A stretch of DNA of 64,000 bases from Gammaproteobacteria bacterium. GTDB taxonomy: Bacteria; Pseudomonadota; Gammaproteobacteria; Enterobacterales; Alteromonadaceae. Numbering within the stretch: position 1 is the stretch's first letter; each line of letters opens with the position of its first letter. The notes under the pieces are model-generated. The model was not told the origin of the DNA. It saw only the letters and a list, made by a program, of their open reading frames with translations, and ran no database searches. Shown here in pieces: positions 32,191 to 42,701 of this stretch. The translations under genes were made by a program, and so were the position numbers. The DNA lies in contig JAHJZX010000006.1 in NCBI GenBank assembly GCA_018826295.1, positions 1-64,000 of the forward strand, written 5' to 3'.

Positions 32191-33417
32191 ATGCCTACGC
32201 TATTACGCCTGCCAATAACTAATGTGTACGCCAACGGCGATTATACAGTCACTGTTTGTGTCGGTAGCGAAGCTCTGCCGCTGCAATTGGTACTGGATAC
32301 CGGCAGCAGCACACTGGCACTGCACACTACAGCATACCAAACAGAACAAGATAGCGATCTGGTTACTACCAGCCTGGTGCAGGAAGTCATTTACGGCATA
32401 GGTGGCTGGGCGGGTGCTGTGGTGCAAACTTCAATGCAGTTACACGGCGATACCAGCCTGAACTTAGCAGAAAATTATATCGCCGTTGCTGCAGTCGGTG
32501 CTTTGGCGTCTACCAAAGCAGACGGTATTCTTGGTTTGGCCTATAAGCGGTTAAATCAGGCAACAGATATCAGCCAGTATCTACAGCAGCAACTCCCCCC
32601 GGCACAAAGCAGTCTGCCATGGCCATTTGCCAGCGGTAACGACACCCAGCTAAGCCAAATTCAGCAATTGTTGGCTGATTACCCCAAGCGCAACCTTTGC
32701 CCCTGGTTTAGCAATATTGCGCAAGCTGGCGTGGTAAATAACTGTTTTGCCTTTTATTGCCGACGCTCTTCCGTACACTACGCAAAAGATATGGCAACGC
32801 CGCAGCCGGACGATCCGTTAAATCAGGGCTGGTTTATTCTTGGTGGTGGCACCGGGCAAACTGATTTATATCAGGGTGAGTTTGACAATATCAGCGTGTT
32901 GCATGATGTTTACTACAATGTGCAACTTACAGCGCTGCAGGTTGATGAGTTGCCGCTACTACCTTGTGCTCCGGGTAACAACGACGATCTGGCCAATGGT
33001 TTTTTTGACACCGGCGCGTCTGCCATTTTGCTGCCCAATCCGCTTTACCAACAGCTATTGCAGCAACTTGCGCAATATAACCCGGCGCTGTCGCCAGTGT
33101 TACAGCAGCTGCCTGTTTTTAACGGCGTTGAACAAGGCATAGATGCCAAACTGGTAGAGCTGGCGCAGTGGCCGCCGTTACATTTTTACTTCGCCGGCGA
33201 CAACGGCAACACCGTTAAGCTAACCTGCCCGCCGGGCGATTACTGGCAGCACAATGCCCCCGCCTTTGGCTTGTGTAGCTTCAAATTAATACCGCAGTTT
33301 CCACATTTTGCCAGTCAGCACATTATCGGCTTACCACTGTTGTGTAACTACTACAGTATATTTGACCGTGCGGCGCATCATACCGGTATCATCCGTTGTG
33401 CTAAAGCCAGACGTTAA
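32191..33417 (+). CDS. pepsin-like (family A1) aspartic protease
   Basis: 408 aa, two catalytic motifs LVLDTGSSTLAL and FFDTGASAILL; flap-like VIYGIGGWAG; ADGILGLAYKRL; FILGGGTGQTDLYQGEFDNISV. Confidence 0.93.
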   Translation: MPTLLRLPITNVYANGDYTVTVCVGSEALPLQLVLDTGSSTLALHTTAYQTEQDSDLVTTSLVQEVIYGIGGWAGAVVQTSMQLHGDTSLNLAENYIAVAAVGALASTKADGILGLAYKRLNQATDISQYLQQQLPPAQSSLPWPFASGNDTQLSQIQQLLADYPKRNLCPWFSNIAQAGVVNNCFAFYCRRSSVHYAKDMATPQPDDPLNQGWFILGGGTGQTDLYQGEFDNISVLHDVYYNVQLTALQVDELPLLPCAPGNNDDLANGFFDTGASAILLPNPLYQQLLQQLAQYNPALSPVLQQLPVFNGVEQGIDAKLVELAQWPPLHFYFAGDNGNTVKLTCPPGDYWQHNAPAFGLCSFKLIPQFPHFASQHIIGLPLLCNYYSIFDRAAHHTGIIRCAKARR

Positions 33418-33491
33418 TTTTACCTACACCCGCCAGAGCTAACGGGTATAATGCGCGTTTTTGCGCTTAAGCGCCTAGTCGGAGCCCTGCT

Positions 33492-33833
33492 ATGAGTACT
33501 TTACCCGCCTGCCCGAAGTGTCAATCTGTGTATACCTATGAAGATGGTGCCCTGTTAATGTGCCCGGAATGTGGCCACGAATGGTCGGCTAATGCCGTTG
33601 CGGCCAGTGACGAAAACCCCATACGCGATAGCGCTGGCAACGTGCTGCAAGATGGTGACACGGTGACGGTGATCAAAGATTTAAAAGTAAAAGGCTCATC
33701 GTCGGTAGTGAAAATTGGCACCAAGGTGAAAAACATCCGCCTGGTAGAGGGCGACCACGATATCGACTGTAAAATTGATGGCTTTGGTGCCATGAGTTTA
33801 AAATCTGAATTTGTGCGTAAAGTGCAGGAGTAA
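33492..33833 (+). CDS. yjdM: zinc-ribbon PhnA/YjdM family protein
   Basis: 113 aa, [64 protein letters not shown]. Confidence 0.95.
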   Translation: MSTLPACPKCQSVYTYEDGALLMCPECGHEWSANAVAASDENPIRDSAGNVLQDGDTVTVIKDLKVKGSSSVVKIGTKVKNIRLVEGDHDIDCKIDGFGAMSLKSEFVRKVQE

Positions 33834-33863
33834 AAAAAGGGGCAGATTATTCTGCCCCTTTTT
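33834..33863. terminator. Bidirectional terminator between convergent yjdM and htpX
   Basis: AAAAAGGGGCAGA-TTAT-TCTGCCCCTTTTT. Confidence 0.92.
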
Positions 33864-33878
33864 CGTTTGACTCTTTAG

Positions 33879-34745
33879 TTAAAACTGCTGACTACGCAGC
33901 GCCGCTATACGTTTTTCCAGTGGCGGGTGGCTTAAAAACAGTTCTGATTTCTTCGCACCACCGGCAATTCCAAAGGCCATCATGCTGCCTTCAAGGCGGC
34001 TTTCGTGGTTGTATTTCAAGCGTTCCAGCGCCGCAATCATTTTACCCGGGCCGCCTTCAAGTTTGGCCGCACCGGCATCGGCCCGGTATTCACGCTGGCG
34101 TGAGAACCACATAACAATAATGCTGGCCAGCACACCAAACACCATTTCCAGCACGATAACGGTAGCAAAATAAGCCAAACCGCCACCCTGATTATTATTG
34201 CCGTTGTTATTGAGCATACCGGCCACTAAACGCGCCAGGAAGATGACAAAGGTATTTACCACGCCCTGAATTAATGTCAGCGTCACCATATCACCATTGG
34301 CAATATGCGACACCTCGTGTGCCAGCACCGCCTCGACTTCATCCTCGCGCATATTGCGCAATAAACCGGTGCTTACCGCTACCAGCGCATCGTTACGGTT
34401 CATGCCGGTGGCAAAGGCGTTCATCTCCGGTGAGTCATACACCGCTACTTCAGGCATACCGATACCGGCGGCTTTGGCCTGACGCGCCACTGTGGCCATT
34501 AGCCACTGCTCGGTGGCATTGCGCGGCTGCTCAATCACTACAGCACCGGTAGAGCGTTTAGCCATCCACTTTGACATTGCTAAGGATATAAAAGAGCCGC
34601 CAAAGCCGAACACCGCAGCAAATACCAGTAAACCGCCAATACTGCTGCGGTCAACACCCAGAAAACTGAAAACGATATTGAGCACTATGCTCAGCACCAA
34701 TATCACGGCCAGGTTAGTGGCTAAAAACAAAAATACTCTTTTCAT
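33879..34745 (-). CDS. htpX: protease HtpX
   Basis: 288 aa, [19 protein letters not shown] metalloprotease motif. Confidence 0.97.
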   Translation of the reverse strand: MKRVFLFLATNLAVILVLSIVLNIVFSFLGVDRSSIGGLLVFAAVFGFGGSFISLAMSKWMAKRSTGAVVIEQPRNATEQWLMATVARQAKAAGIGMPEVAVYDSPEMNAFATGMNRNDALVAVSTGLLRNMREDEVEAVLAHEVSHIANGDMVTLTLIQGVVNTFVIFLARLVAGMLNNNGNNNQGGGLAYFATVIVLEMVFGVLASIIVMWFSRQREYRADAGAAKLEGGPGKMIAALERLKYNHESRLEGSMMAFGIAGGAKKSELFLSHPPLEKRIAALRSQQF

Positions 34746-34889
34746 ACTGCTTTACCTCAATTGGCTTGATGGGTTGAACTATATGGGCTGGCTGGCCGTT
34801 TTCAATCTTATCTGGCGGGTTAATTTGTAAGAAAAGGTGTCTGCAGTAGTGCTTTTGGCTACAATGGCCGCAACATGAAGGAGTTAGCC

Positions 34890-35591
34890 ATGCAATTATT
34901 ATTACTTAGCAGTTCGCGCGCCAACAACAGTGCTTATCTGGCACCTTATATCAGCTGGATTAAGCAGCATCTTCAGGCCACAGACGAGTTATTATTTATC
35001 CCGTACGCCGGTGTCAGTATCAGTTACGATGACTACCTGCACACGGTGCAACAGGCACTGGCACCGCATGGCATTAAAGTTAGCAGTATTCATCAATACC
35101 AGGATGCGCGTCAGGCTGTATTAAACGCCAAAGCTATCGCTGTCGGTGGTGGTAATACTTTCAAGCTGCTTTATCAGTTATATCAACAAGATATACTAAA
35201 TCTCATTAAGGAACGCGTAACCGAAAACATTCCCTATATTGGTTGGAGTGCCGGCTCAAACATTGCCGGAGCCACTATTCGTACCACCAATGATATGCCC
35301 ATTATTGAGCCGCCGTCGTTTAATGCGCTTAACCTGTTACCGCTGCAGCTAAACCCGCATTACACCGATTACCAACCAGAAGGCTTTCATGGTGAAACCC
35401 GCGATATGCGCCTGGCAGAATTTATGGCGTTAAACCCTGTTACACCTATTATTGCCCTGCCCGAAGGTAGTGCAATTAAACGCAGTGGCAACAGCCTGAC
35501 CTTGCTTGGTAGCGAGGGCGGCTATCTGTTTCTCGGCGGCAATAAAACGCCTCTGGCAGCGGATAGCGATTTAGCTGATTTCATGGAATAA
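34890..35591 (+). CDS. pepE: dipeptidase E (peptidase E, alpha-aspartyl)
   Basis: MQLLLLSSSRANNSAYLAPY; YIGWSAGSNIAG nucleophile. Start refined because AAGGAG SD lies at 34878-34883. Confidence 0.95.
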   Translation: MQLLLLSSSRANNSAYLAPYISWIKQHLQATDELLFIPYAGVSISYDDYLHTVQQALAPHGIKVSSIHQYQDARQAVLNAKAIAVGGGNTFKLLYQLYQQDILNLIKERVTENIPYIGWSAGSNIAGATIRTTNDMPIIEPPSFNALNLLPLQLNPHYTDYQPEGFHGETRDMRLAEFMALNPVTPIIALPEGSAIKRSGNSLTLLGSEGGYLFLGGNKTPLAADSDLADFME

Positions 35592-35608
35592 ACAGCCTGT
35601 AATTAGCG

Positions 35609-35713
35609 GGAGCGGTCGGTTTGCTCTAAACCAACCGTTGAAGGCATGGATGCCTGAGTCGAGCCTACAGGGATGTATTCACGGCGTGTTGGTGTGGGCA
35701 AACCGGCTGCTCC
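35609..35713 (+). ncRNA. Structured intergenic RNA element with two CsrA/RsmA-type GGA hairpins (candidate, family unknown to me)
   Basis: 16-bp outer stem 35609-35624/35698-35713; inner stem 35630-35635/35688-35693; hairpins AGGCA-UGGA-UGCCU (35642-35655) and UACA-GGGA-UGUA (35666-35677). Confidence 0.5.
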
Positions 35714-35720
35714 TGACACC

Positions 35721-36395
35721 TTATATCAACTGCTTTGTCAAATCCTGCGCTAACTGCTGATACTGCGCCAGTTCTGGCGCAAAAGGCACTACCGCCAGGC
35801 AAGGTGCACTAATACGTTGCTGCAAATCAGCAATATTTTGCTCCAGCAACAGCATTTGCGGGTCAACGCAATTGGCGACCCAACCAATAAGCTTACAACC
35901 GCTACGCTCTATTTCGCGCACGCTGAGCATGGCATGGTTTAAACACCCCAGTTTGACGCCTACCACCAATAGCACCGGTAAACCATGCTCTGCCACCCAA
36001 TCAGCCAGATAGCGCTGCTGGTTTAGTGGCAATAACCAACCGCCAGCGCCTTCAATCAGCAAGTGTTCGATATTCTGGCTTTGCCAATGCAGCAAGGCAT
36101 TGTTTAACAGCGTTTCGTCTATCGGCTGTTGCTCGTTTACTGCGGCCAGATGCGGCGCTACCGGCGCCTGATAACAGATTGGATTTATATCTTCATAAGG
36201 TAACGCGATACCAGAATACTGTTGCAACAGTAACGCGTCACCATTTCGACCCTGCTCGTCAGCGCCCGCCGCTATTGGCTTTACACCCAATGCAGCGATA
36301 TTTAGCCCGCTAAACCCTTGCAACAGTAAACTGCTGATGTACGTCTTACCCGCATCGGTGTCGGTTGCGGTTATAAATAGCGCTTTAGCTGCCAT
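35721..36395 (-). CDS. bioD: dethiobiotin synthase
   Basis: 224 aa, LFITATDTDAGKTYISSLLLQ; LIEGAGGWLLPL. Confidence 0.96.
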   Translation of the reverse strand: MAAKALFITATDTDAGKTYISSLLLQGFSGLNIAALGVKPIAAGADEQGRNGDALLLQQYSGIALPYEDINPICYQAPVAPHLAAVNEQQPIDETLLNNALLHWQSQNIEHLLIEGAGGWLLPLNQQRYLADWVAEHGLPVLLVVGVKLGCLNHAMLSVREIERSGCKLIGWVANCVDPQMLLLEQNIADLQQRISAPCLAVVPFAPELAQYQQLAQDLTKQLI

Positions 36396-37188
36396 GTTTT
36401 ACTCCGCTTATTATCAGCACCTGATAACTGGCCGGCAAACCCAGCATAGTACGGCGTGTCTCATAGGCTTGAGCCAGTTGTAGCCAGTAACCTTTGCCGG
36501 TTAAACCATTGCGCCGCCCCGCAACCTGATTTGCCCCCAGCAGTTTTAGTTCTCTGGCTAAGCTTTGTACATCGGGGTAATACAGCGGATAGCGCCGCAG
36601 TTCAAACTGCCAGTGCATAGCGTTAGCTGTTAACGCCGCCTGTTTAATAGCATCAACAGGAAAAAACCGGCTGACATGGGGATAACTGTCTAAACTGGCA
36701 AAGGCCTGCGCAAGCTCCGTCAGGGTGCCATCTACCAGGGTGGTGATAACTACTTTGCCGCCAGGGCTTAACACCCGGGCGATTTCAGCAAACACTGCAG
36801 CAGGCTCAGTGCACCACTGCAACATCAGGCTGGAAAATACCGTATCTACACTGCTATCGGCCAGTGGTAACTGCTGCGCATCCGCCTGCAAATAGCTTTG
36901 CGCCAGGGCGGCCTGTGCAGCCTTCTTTAACATGCCGGCGCTTAAATCCACTGCTGTGAAGCTGCTGCAGTGATCGGCAAAACGTGGGTGCAGCCAACCG
37001 GGGCCACAGCCCAGATCAAGCAAATGCCCGTTTTGCGCTTTTGGCAACATAGCTAATGCATCCAGTGCTACCTGCTGCTGTAACCGGGCACCTTGCATAT
37101 AGCTTTGACAGGCCGCGCTAAAACTATTGGCTACTTGTTGTTTAAACCCGCTGTTACTTTCTAACCTGGGGTGTATTACAGCACTCAT
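36385..37188 (-). CDS. bioC: malonyl-ACP O-methyltransferase
   Basis: 267 aa, LLDLGCGPGWLHPRFAD SAM motif; inside bio cluster. Confidence 0.96.
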   Translation of the reverse strand: MSAVIHPRLESNSGFKQQVANSFSAACQSYMQGARLQQQVALDALAMLPKAQNGHLLDLGCGPGWLHPRFADHCSSFTAVDLSAGMLKKAAQAALAQSYLQADAQQLPLADSSVDTVFSSLMLQWCTEPAAVFAEIARVLSPGGKVVITTLVDGTLTELAQAFASLDSYPHVSRFFPVDAIKQAALTANAMHWQFELRRYPLYYPDVQSLARELKLLGANQVAGRRNGLTGKGYWLQLAQAYETRRTMLGLPASYQVLIISGVKHGS

Positions 37189-38336
37189 ACTAACTGCCTT
37201 AACTGCTGTACTAATTGATGAATATCCTGCTCAGTATGCTGAGCACTTAACGTAATACGCAGCCGCGCACTGCCTTGCGGCACTGTCGGCGGCCGGATCG
37301 CACTTAGCCAGATGCCGGCCTGTTTTAATTGCACACTGGCTGCCACGGCGCGCTGGCTGCTACCCAACACCAGGCCCTGAATAGCTGTTTGCGAGTTAAG
37401 CAGCGGCAGATCGGTGGCCAAATGGCGAAACAGGGCAATATTGCTTTGCAATTTGTCACGACGCCAACTTTCACTGCGACACAGAGCTACGCTTTTTAAT
37501 ACTGCCGCACACAGCGCCGGCGGTAAGGCCGTGCTGTAAATATAATGCCGGCCAAACTGCTCAATATAATCGATAACCGTTTTACTGCCGGCTAAAAATG
37601 CCCCGCCAACACCAAGCGCTTTGCCAAAATTGGCCATAGTGCAGTAAAGCTGCTGTTGCGTTACGCCCTGCGCTGCGGCCGCGCCTCTGCCTTGTGGCCC
37701 CAGCACGCCTAAACCATGGGCATCGTCCAGCAGCAACGGCGCATTAAACTGCTGACAAAGCTTAAGCATGGCGGGCAGATCCGGGCTATCGCCATCCATA
37801 CTAAACACACCTTCGGTAACAACCATAGGCTGCTTAACCTGGCTAAGTAATGCATGCAGCGCTGTTACATCGTTATGCGCAAAGCGCTTAAGTGTGGCGT
37901 CACTATGCAAAGCGGCGTCAATCAACGAAGCATGGCTAAGCTTGTCCAGCAGCAGGCTGTCGTTTTTATTGCTTAGCGTCAGCAACATTGCCTGATTTGC
38001 CGCAAAGCCTGACGAAAACAGTAAAACCCGCTCCACGTCCAGCCAGTCACACAGGCTGTCACACAGCTGCTGATGCACAGTATGCTGGCCGGTAACCATA
38101 GGCGAACCGCTGCTGCCAGCGCCCAATTGCATGGCACCGTCGGCAAAAGCCTGCAGCACTTGTGGCGCAGTGGCTAATCCCAGGTAATCATTACCACAAA
38201 AGTTTATAAAGTGTCGCCCAGCCACGGTTAAAAGCCGGCCGTTGTACTGCTGCAGTGTTACCGGCGTGCGCAACAGTTGTTGTGCTGCACGCTCATCCAG
38301 CGCCTGTTGTAACTGCGCCAGTCTGTTAGCAGACAT
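37185..38336 (-). CDS. bioF: 8-amino-7-oxononanoate synthase
   Basis: 383 aa, FCGNDYLGLA, LLLDDAHGLGVLGPQGRG, TMANFGKALGVGGAFLAG. Confidence 0.97.
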   Translation of the reverse strand: MSANRLAQLQQALDERAAQQLLRTPVTLQQYNGRLLTVAGRHFINFCGNDYLGLATAPQVLQAFADGAMQLGAGSSGSPMVTGQHTVHQQLCDSLCDWLDVERVLLFSSGFAANQAMLLTLSNKNDSLLLDKLSHASLIDAALHSDATLKRFAHNDVTALHALLSQVKQPMVVTEGVFSMDGDSPDLPAMLKLCQQFNAPLLLDDAHGLGVLGPQGRGAAAAQGVTQQQLYCTMANFGKALGVGGAFLAGSKTVIDYIEQFGRHYIYSTALPPALCAAVLKSVALCRSESWRRDKLQSNIALFRHLATDLPLLNSQTAIQGLVLGSSQRAVAASVQLKQAGIWLSAIRPPTVPQGSARLRITLSAQHTEQDIHQLVQQLRQLV

Positions 38337-38337
38337 C

Positions 38338-39378
38338 TTATTGCGCCGCGTGAAACAACGGCGGGTTAGCCTGCTCTTTTATCGCATCAGCCAGTGCCAG
38401 TTCGTGAGCTTGATCAGACACATCATGGCGCTGCTCTGGCTTAATACCCAGCTTGGCAAACAGTTGCATATCGGCGTCCGTTTCCGGGTTATCAGTGGTT
38501 AACAGCTTATCGCCGTAAAAAATTGAGTTTGCCCCGGCGAAGAAACACAGCGCCTGCATTTGCTCGTTCATACGCGAACGGCCGGCCGATAAACGCACAT
38601 GGCTTTGTGGCAGCATAATACGCGCCACTGCTATGGTACGGATAAATTCGAAAGCGTCTAAATCATCAACGTTTTCCAGCGGTGTGCCCGCCACTTTAAC
38701 CAGCATATTAATCGGTACGCTTTCTGGGTGCTCTGGCAGGTTGGCCAGTTGCATTAACAATGCCGAGCGATCATTGGCACTTTCACCCATGCCCAAAATA
38801 CCGCCACAACATACCTTCATACCGGCATCGCGCACATGGCTTAGCGTATCTATGCGATCCTGATAAGTGCGGGTGGTAATAATTTCACCGTAAAACTCCG
38901 GCGAGGTATCCAGGTTATGGTTGTAATAATCCAGGCCAGCATCGGCTAACGTTTTTGCCTGATCACCGGTTAACATGCCGAGCGTCATACAGGTCTCCAG
39001 CCCCATAGCTTTAACGCCCTGCACCATTTCAATTATGTACGGCATGTCGCGCTGCTTCGGGTTGGTCCAGGCGGCGCCCATACAAAAGCGGCTGGCTCCC
39101 TTGTCTTTGGCTGCTTTAGCCTGGGTAAGCACTTTTTCCACTTCCAGCAGCCGTTCGCGCTCCAGGCCGGTATTATAGTGGCCGCTTTGCGGGCAATACT
39201 TGCAGTCCTCTGCGCAGGCACCGGTTTTTATCGACAACAAGGTACTAACCTGCACTTCGTTGGGTTTAAAGTGTTGACGGTGCACCGTTTGCGCCTGAAA
39301 CAGCAAATCGTTAAATGGCAGTGCATATAGCGCATTAACCTGCGCTAAGGTCCAGTCGTGGCGGACAACAGAGTGCAT
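38338..39378 (-). CDS. bioB: biotin synthase
   Basis: 346 aa, [17 protein letters not shown] radical-SAM motif. Confidence 0.98.
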   Translation of the reverse strand: MHSVVRHDWTLAQVNALYALPFNDLLFQAQTVHRQHFKPNEVQVSTLLSIKTGACAEDCKYCPQSGHYNTGLERERLLEVEKVLTQAKAAKDKGASRFCMGAAWTNPKQRDMPYIIEMVQGVKAMGLETCMTLGMLTGDQAKTLADAGLDYYNHNLDTSPEFYGEIITTRTYQDRIDTLSHVRDAGMKVCCGGILGMGESANDRSALLMQLANLPEHPESVPINMLVKVAGTPLENVDDLDAFEFIRTIAVARIMLPQSHVRLSAGRSRMNEQMQALCFFAGANSIFYGDKLLTTDNPETDADMQLFAKLGIKPEQRHDVSDQAHELALADAIKEQANPPLFHAAQ

Positions 39379-39419
39379 AAATATCCCTGATAAAATTGAG
39401 GTTGTAATAGTTTTCGGCT

Positions 39420-39447
39420 AGTCTAACCGCCGCCACTGGGTTGTCAA
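39420..39447 (-). promoter_or_regulatory. Predicted sigma70 promoter for bioBFCD
   Basis: Minus strand TTGACA (RC of 39442-39447), 16-bp spacer, TAGACT (RC of 39420-39425). Confidence 0.5.
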
Positions 39448-39484
39448 CGCTGACCAGGTTTAAAACTTTACTAAAGGTTAATAT

Positions 39485-40756
39485 ATGAGCATTGATTTGG
39501 CTTTTGATCGTTCGCATATCTGGCACCCTTACACCTCTATGCTTGACCCGTTACCGGTGTATCCGGTGGTTGCAGCAGAGGGCTGTGAGTTGATCCTGCA
39601 AAATGGTCAGCGTTTAATTGACGGCACCGCATCCTGGTGGTCAGCTGTGCATGGTTACAATCACCCCGCGCTTAACGCTGCAGTAACGAACCAACTTAGC
39701 AAGATGGCGCATGTCATGTTTGGCGGCATTACCCACCCGCCGGCCGTGCAGCTATGCCAGCAATTACTGAGTATGGTGCCGCAAAATTTAACCAAGGTCT
39801 TTTTGGCTGACAGCGGCTCTATTGCCGTTGAAGTAGCAATTAAAATGGCGCTGCAGTACTGGCTGGCAAGCAACAGCCCCAGCAAACAAAAGCTGATAAG
39901 CCTGCGCAAGGGTTACCATGGTGATACCTTTGCGGCGATGGCGGTGTGCGATCCTGTTGATGGTATGCATGATATGTTCGCCGCCTTATTACCACAGCAC
40001 TATTTTTTACCGGCACCACTAAGCCGATTTAACGGCGATTTTTTACCGGCAGATATAACCGCGCTGGAAACCCTGTTAGCAGAAAAACATGCTGAAATTG
40101 CCGCACTTATTCTGGAGCCGATAGTACAGGGTTATGGCGGTATGCGCTTTTATCATCCGGAGTATTTACGTCGCGCCCGCGCCCTGTGTGATAAATATCA
40201 GGTACTGCTGATAGCCGATGAAATTGCTACCGGTTTTGGCCGCAGCGGCAAACTGTTTGCCTGCGAGCACGCAGCCATACAACCCGACATTATGTGCGTC
40301 GGTAAGGCACTGAGCGGTGGCTATATTACGCTGGCCGCGACCCTGTGCACCGATGAAGTGGCCCGCGGCATCAGTTTAAGTGCCGCCGGTGGCTTAATGC
40401 ACGGCCCAACCTTTATGGCCAACCCGCTCGCCTGCGCAGTGGCCAGCGCCAGTTTGCAACTTATCGCTAAAGGTGACTGGCAACAGCAAGTGGCCGCCAT
40501 TGAAGTGCAACTTAACCACGAATTGGCGCCCTGCCGACAGTCAGCATTAGTAAAAGACGTGCGCGTGCTGGGTGCAATAGGCGTGTTAGAGCTGCATAAC
40601 AAGGTTGATGTGGCTGCGTTGCAGCAGCGCTTTGTTGAACTGGGCGTGTGGATCCGCCCTTTTAATAACCTGATTTATGTGATGCCGCCCTTTATTATCA
40701 GCCCGGCTGAACTTGGCAAACTGACAGCAGCCATGTGCAGCGTGGTGGGCGTCTAA
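39485..40756 (+). CDS. bioA: adenosylmethionine--8-amino-7-oxononanoate transaminase
   Basis: 423 aa, [42 protein letters not shown]; divergent from bioB. Confidence 0.97.
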   Translation: MSIDLAFDRSHIWHPYTSMLDPLPVYPVVAAEGCELILQNGQRLIDGTASWWSAVHGYNHPALNAAVTNQLSKMAHVMFGGITHPPAVQLCQQLLSMVPQNLTKVFLADSGSIAVEVAIKMALQYWLASNSPSKQKLISLRKGYHGDTFAAMAVCDPVDGMHDMFAALLPQHYFLPAPLSRFNGDFLPADITALETLLAEKHAEIAALILEPIVQGYGGMRFYHPEYLRRARALCDKYQVLLIADEIATGFGRSGKLFACEHAAIQPDIMCVGKALSGGYITLAATLCTDEVARGISLSAAGGLMHGPTFMANPLACAVASASLQLIAKGDWQQQVAAIEVQLNHELAPCRQSALVKDVRVLGAIGVLELHNKVDVAALQQRFVELGVWIRPFNNLIYVMPPFIISPAELGKLTAAMCSVVGV

Positions 40757-41127
40757 ACAAACCAGTACAAATACAGTAAAAAGCCGGCACAGCTTAACAA
40801 CAGCAAAATAATATTCAGATGCAGGTGGTCATTACGCCGGCGCGAACGCAGGTAATTCAATAACAAACTGGCTGCACTTAGCGCCGCTATCAACCACAGC
40901 ATAAGTTGCAGATACAAGGTAAGTTTAGGCCGCCAGTCGGTGCGGATCTCAATGCCCCAATAGCGAACCAGGCCGGTGTCCATTTCCGGTCTGGCATAGT
41001 GCGCCAGTACCAGTGCCAGCAAAAAAATCAACCAGGCACTGATAGCCAGCCAGGCAAAGGCCCGGCACAGCAGATCCGGCCCTTTACGGCGCTCGGTTTT
41101 TAACGGTATTTCATCACTTGACGTCAA
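40753..41127 (-). CDS. small integral membrane protein, unknown function
   Basis: 124 aa, about three hydrophobic segments; stop interlocks with bioA stop (CTAA). Confidence 0.7.
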   Translation of the reverse strand: MTSSDEIPLKTERRKGPDLLCRAFAWLAISAWLIFLLALVLAHYARPEMDTGLVRYWGIEIRTDWRPKLTLYLQLMLWLIAALSAASLLLNYLRSRRRNDHLHLNIILLLLSCAGFLLYLYWFV

Positions 41128-41228
41128 TTTTAGCGTCCTGATAACTTTTACTTGTGTTGTGCGTTTGGCTCAGTATCATTACAGCCTTTATGCTGTTTGC
41201 TTAGTTTATACCCTCTGGAGTTTGTTGC

Positions 41229-42629
41229 ATGACGCACGCCGTAATTAAAGATGTATTAGCAGGTCGCTATGCCGTGGGTGACACTGTCACCGTTAAAGGC
41301 TGGATCCGCACCCGCCGCGATTCAAAAGCCGGCATTTCCTTTTTAGCTATTCATGATGGCAGCTGCTTCGATGCAGTGCAGGCTGTCGCGCCTGCCGAGC
41401 TTAATAATTACGAGTCTGAAATTAAACGTTTAACCACGTCGTGCTCGGTAGCGGTCAGCGGCGTTATCGCCCGCTCTGAAGGTCAGGGCCAGGCGTTTGA
41501 GTTACAGGCGACACAAGTTGACGTGTTAGGCTGGGTAGAAAACCCGGATACCTATCCAATGGCGCCCAAGCGCCACAGCATGGAATACCTGCGCGAACAC
41601 GCTCACCTGCGCCCACGCACCAACATTATGGGTGCGGTTACCCGGGTACGGCATTGTTTAGCCCAGGCGGTGCACCGTTTTTTCCACGAGCAGGGCTATT
41701 ACTGGATCAGCACGCCAATCATCACTGGCTCAGACGCTGAAGGTGCCGGTGAGATGTTCCGCGTCAGCACGCTGGACATGGAAAACCTACCGCGCAATGA
41801 CAAAGGCAAAGTCGATTACAGCCAGGATTTCTTCGGTAAAGAGACCTTTTTGACGGTATCTGGCCAATTAAACGGCGAAACCTACGCTTGTGCCATGTCG
41901 AAAATTTATACCTTTGGCCCGACGTTCCGTGCTGAAAACTCTAACACCAGCCGCCATTTAGCTGAGTTTTGGATGATAGAACCAGAAGTGGCCTTTGCCG
42001 AGCTAAAAGACATCGCCCAGTTAGCTGAAGACATGCTGAAATACGTCTGTAAAGCAGTATTAACCGAGCGTGCCGACGATATGGCCTTCTTTGCCGAGCG
42101 TATCGACCCTACCGCCGTAACCCGCTTACAGCAGCTGGTTGATTCAAGCTTTGTGCGGATGGATTACACCGACGCTATTGAGATCTTAAAAAGCTGCGGT
42201 AAGAAATTTGAATACCCGGTTGAATGGGGTGTCGATTTACAGTCTGAGCACGAGCGTTACCTGGCCGAAGAGCATGTGGGCGCACCCATCATCATGCAAA
42301 ACTACCCGAAAGACATTAAAGCCTTTTACATGCGCTTAAATGACGATGGCAAAACCGTAGCAGCAATGGACGTGTTAGCGCCGGGTATCGGTGAAATAAT
42401 CGGCGGTAGCCAGCGTGAAGAGCGTTTAGAAGCCTTCGACAAACGCCTGGATGAAATGGGCTTAAACAAAGAAGACTACGGCTGGTACCGTGACCTGCGC
42501 CGCTACGGCACAGTGCCACACGCCGGTTTTGGTTTAGGCTTCGAGCGCCTGGTATCGTACGTTACCGGTATTGGTAATATCCGTGATGTTATCGCCTTCC
42601 CGCGTACACCGGGTAATGCTGAGTTTTAA
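41229..42629 (+). CDS. asnS: asparagine--tRNA ligase
   Basis: 466 aa, [56 protein letters not shown]. Confidence 0.98.
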   Translation: MTHAVIKDVLAGRYAVGDTVTVKGWIRTRRDSKAGISFLAIHDGSCFDAVQAVAPAELNNYESEIKRLTTSCSVAVSGVIARSEGQGQAFELQATQVDVLGWVENPDTYPMAPKRHSMEYLREHAHLRPRTNIMGAVTRVRHCLAQAVHRFFHEQGYYWISTPIITGSDAEGAGEMFRVSTLDMENLPRNDKGKVDYSQDFFGKETFLTVSGQLNGETYACAMSKIYTFGPTFRAENSNTSRHLAEFWMIEPEVAFAELKDIAQLAEDMLKYVCKAVLTERADDMAFFAERIDPTAVTRLQQLVDSSFVRMDYTDAIEILKSCGKKFEYPVEWGVDLQSEHERYLAEEHVGAPIIMQNYPKDIKAFYMRLNDDGKTVAAMDVLAPGIGEIIGGSQREERLEAFDKRLDEMGLNKEDYGWYRDLRRYGTVPHAGFGLGFERLVSYVTGIGNIRDVIAFPRTPGNAEF

Positions 42630-42653
42630 TAACTTCCGATGCACAAAATGCAG

Positions 42654-42686
42654 AAAAGGCGCTTTAAACAGCGCCTTTTTTATTTT
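42654..42686 (+). terminator. Rho-independent terminator downstream of asnS
   Basis: AAAAGGCGCT-TTAAAC-AGCGCCTTTTTTATTTT. Confidence 0.9.
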
Positions 42687-42701
42687 GCTGATAAGACGTT
42701 T

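Noticed and set aside
33463-33474. 12-bp palindrome GCGCTTAAGCGC upstream of yjdM
   Set aside because: Located right after a TATAAT-like box in the untranslated leader; short and GC-simple, plausible by chance.
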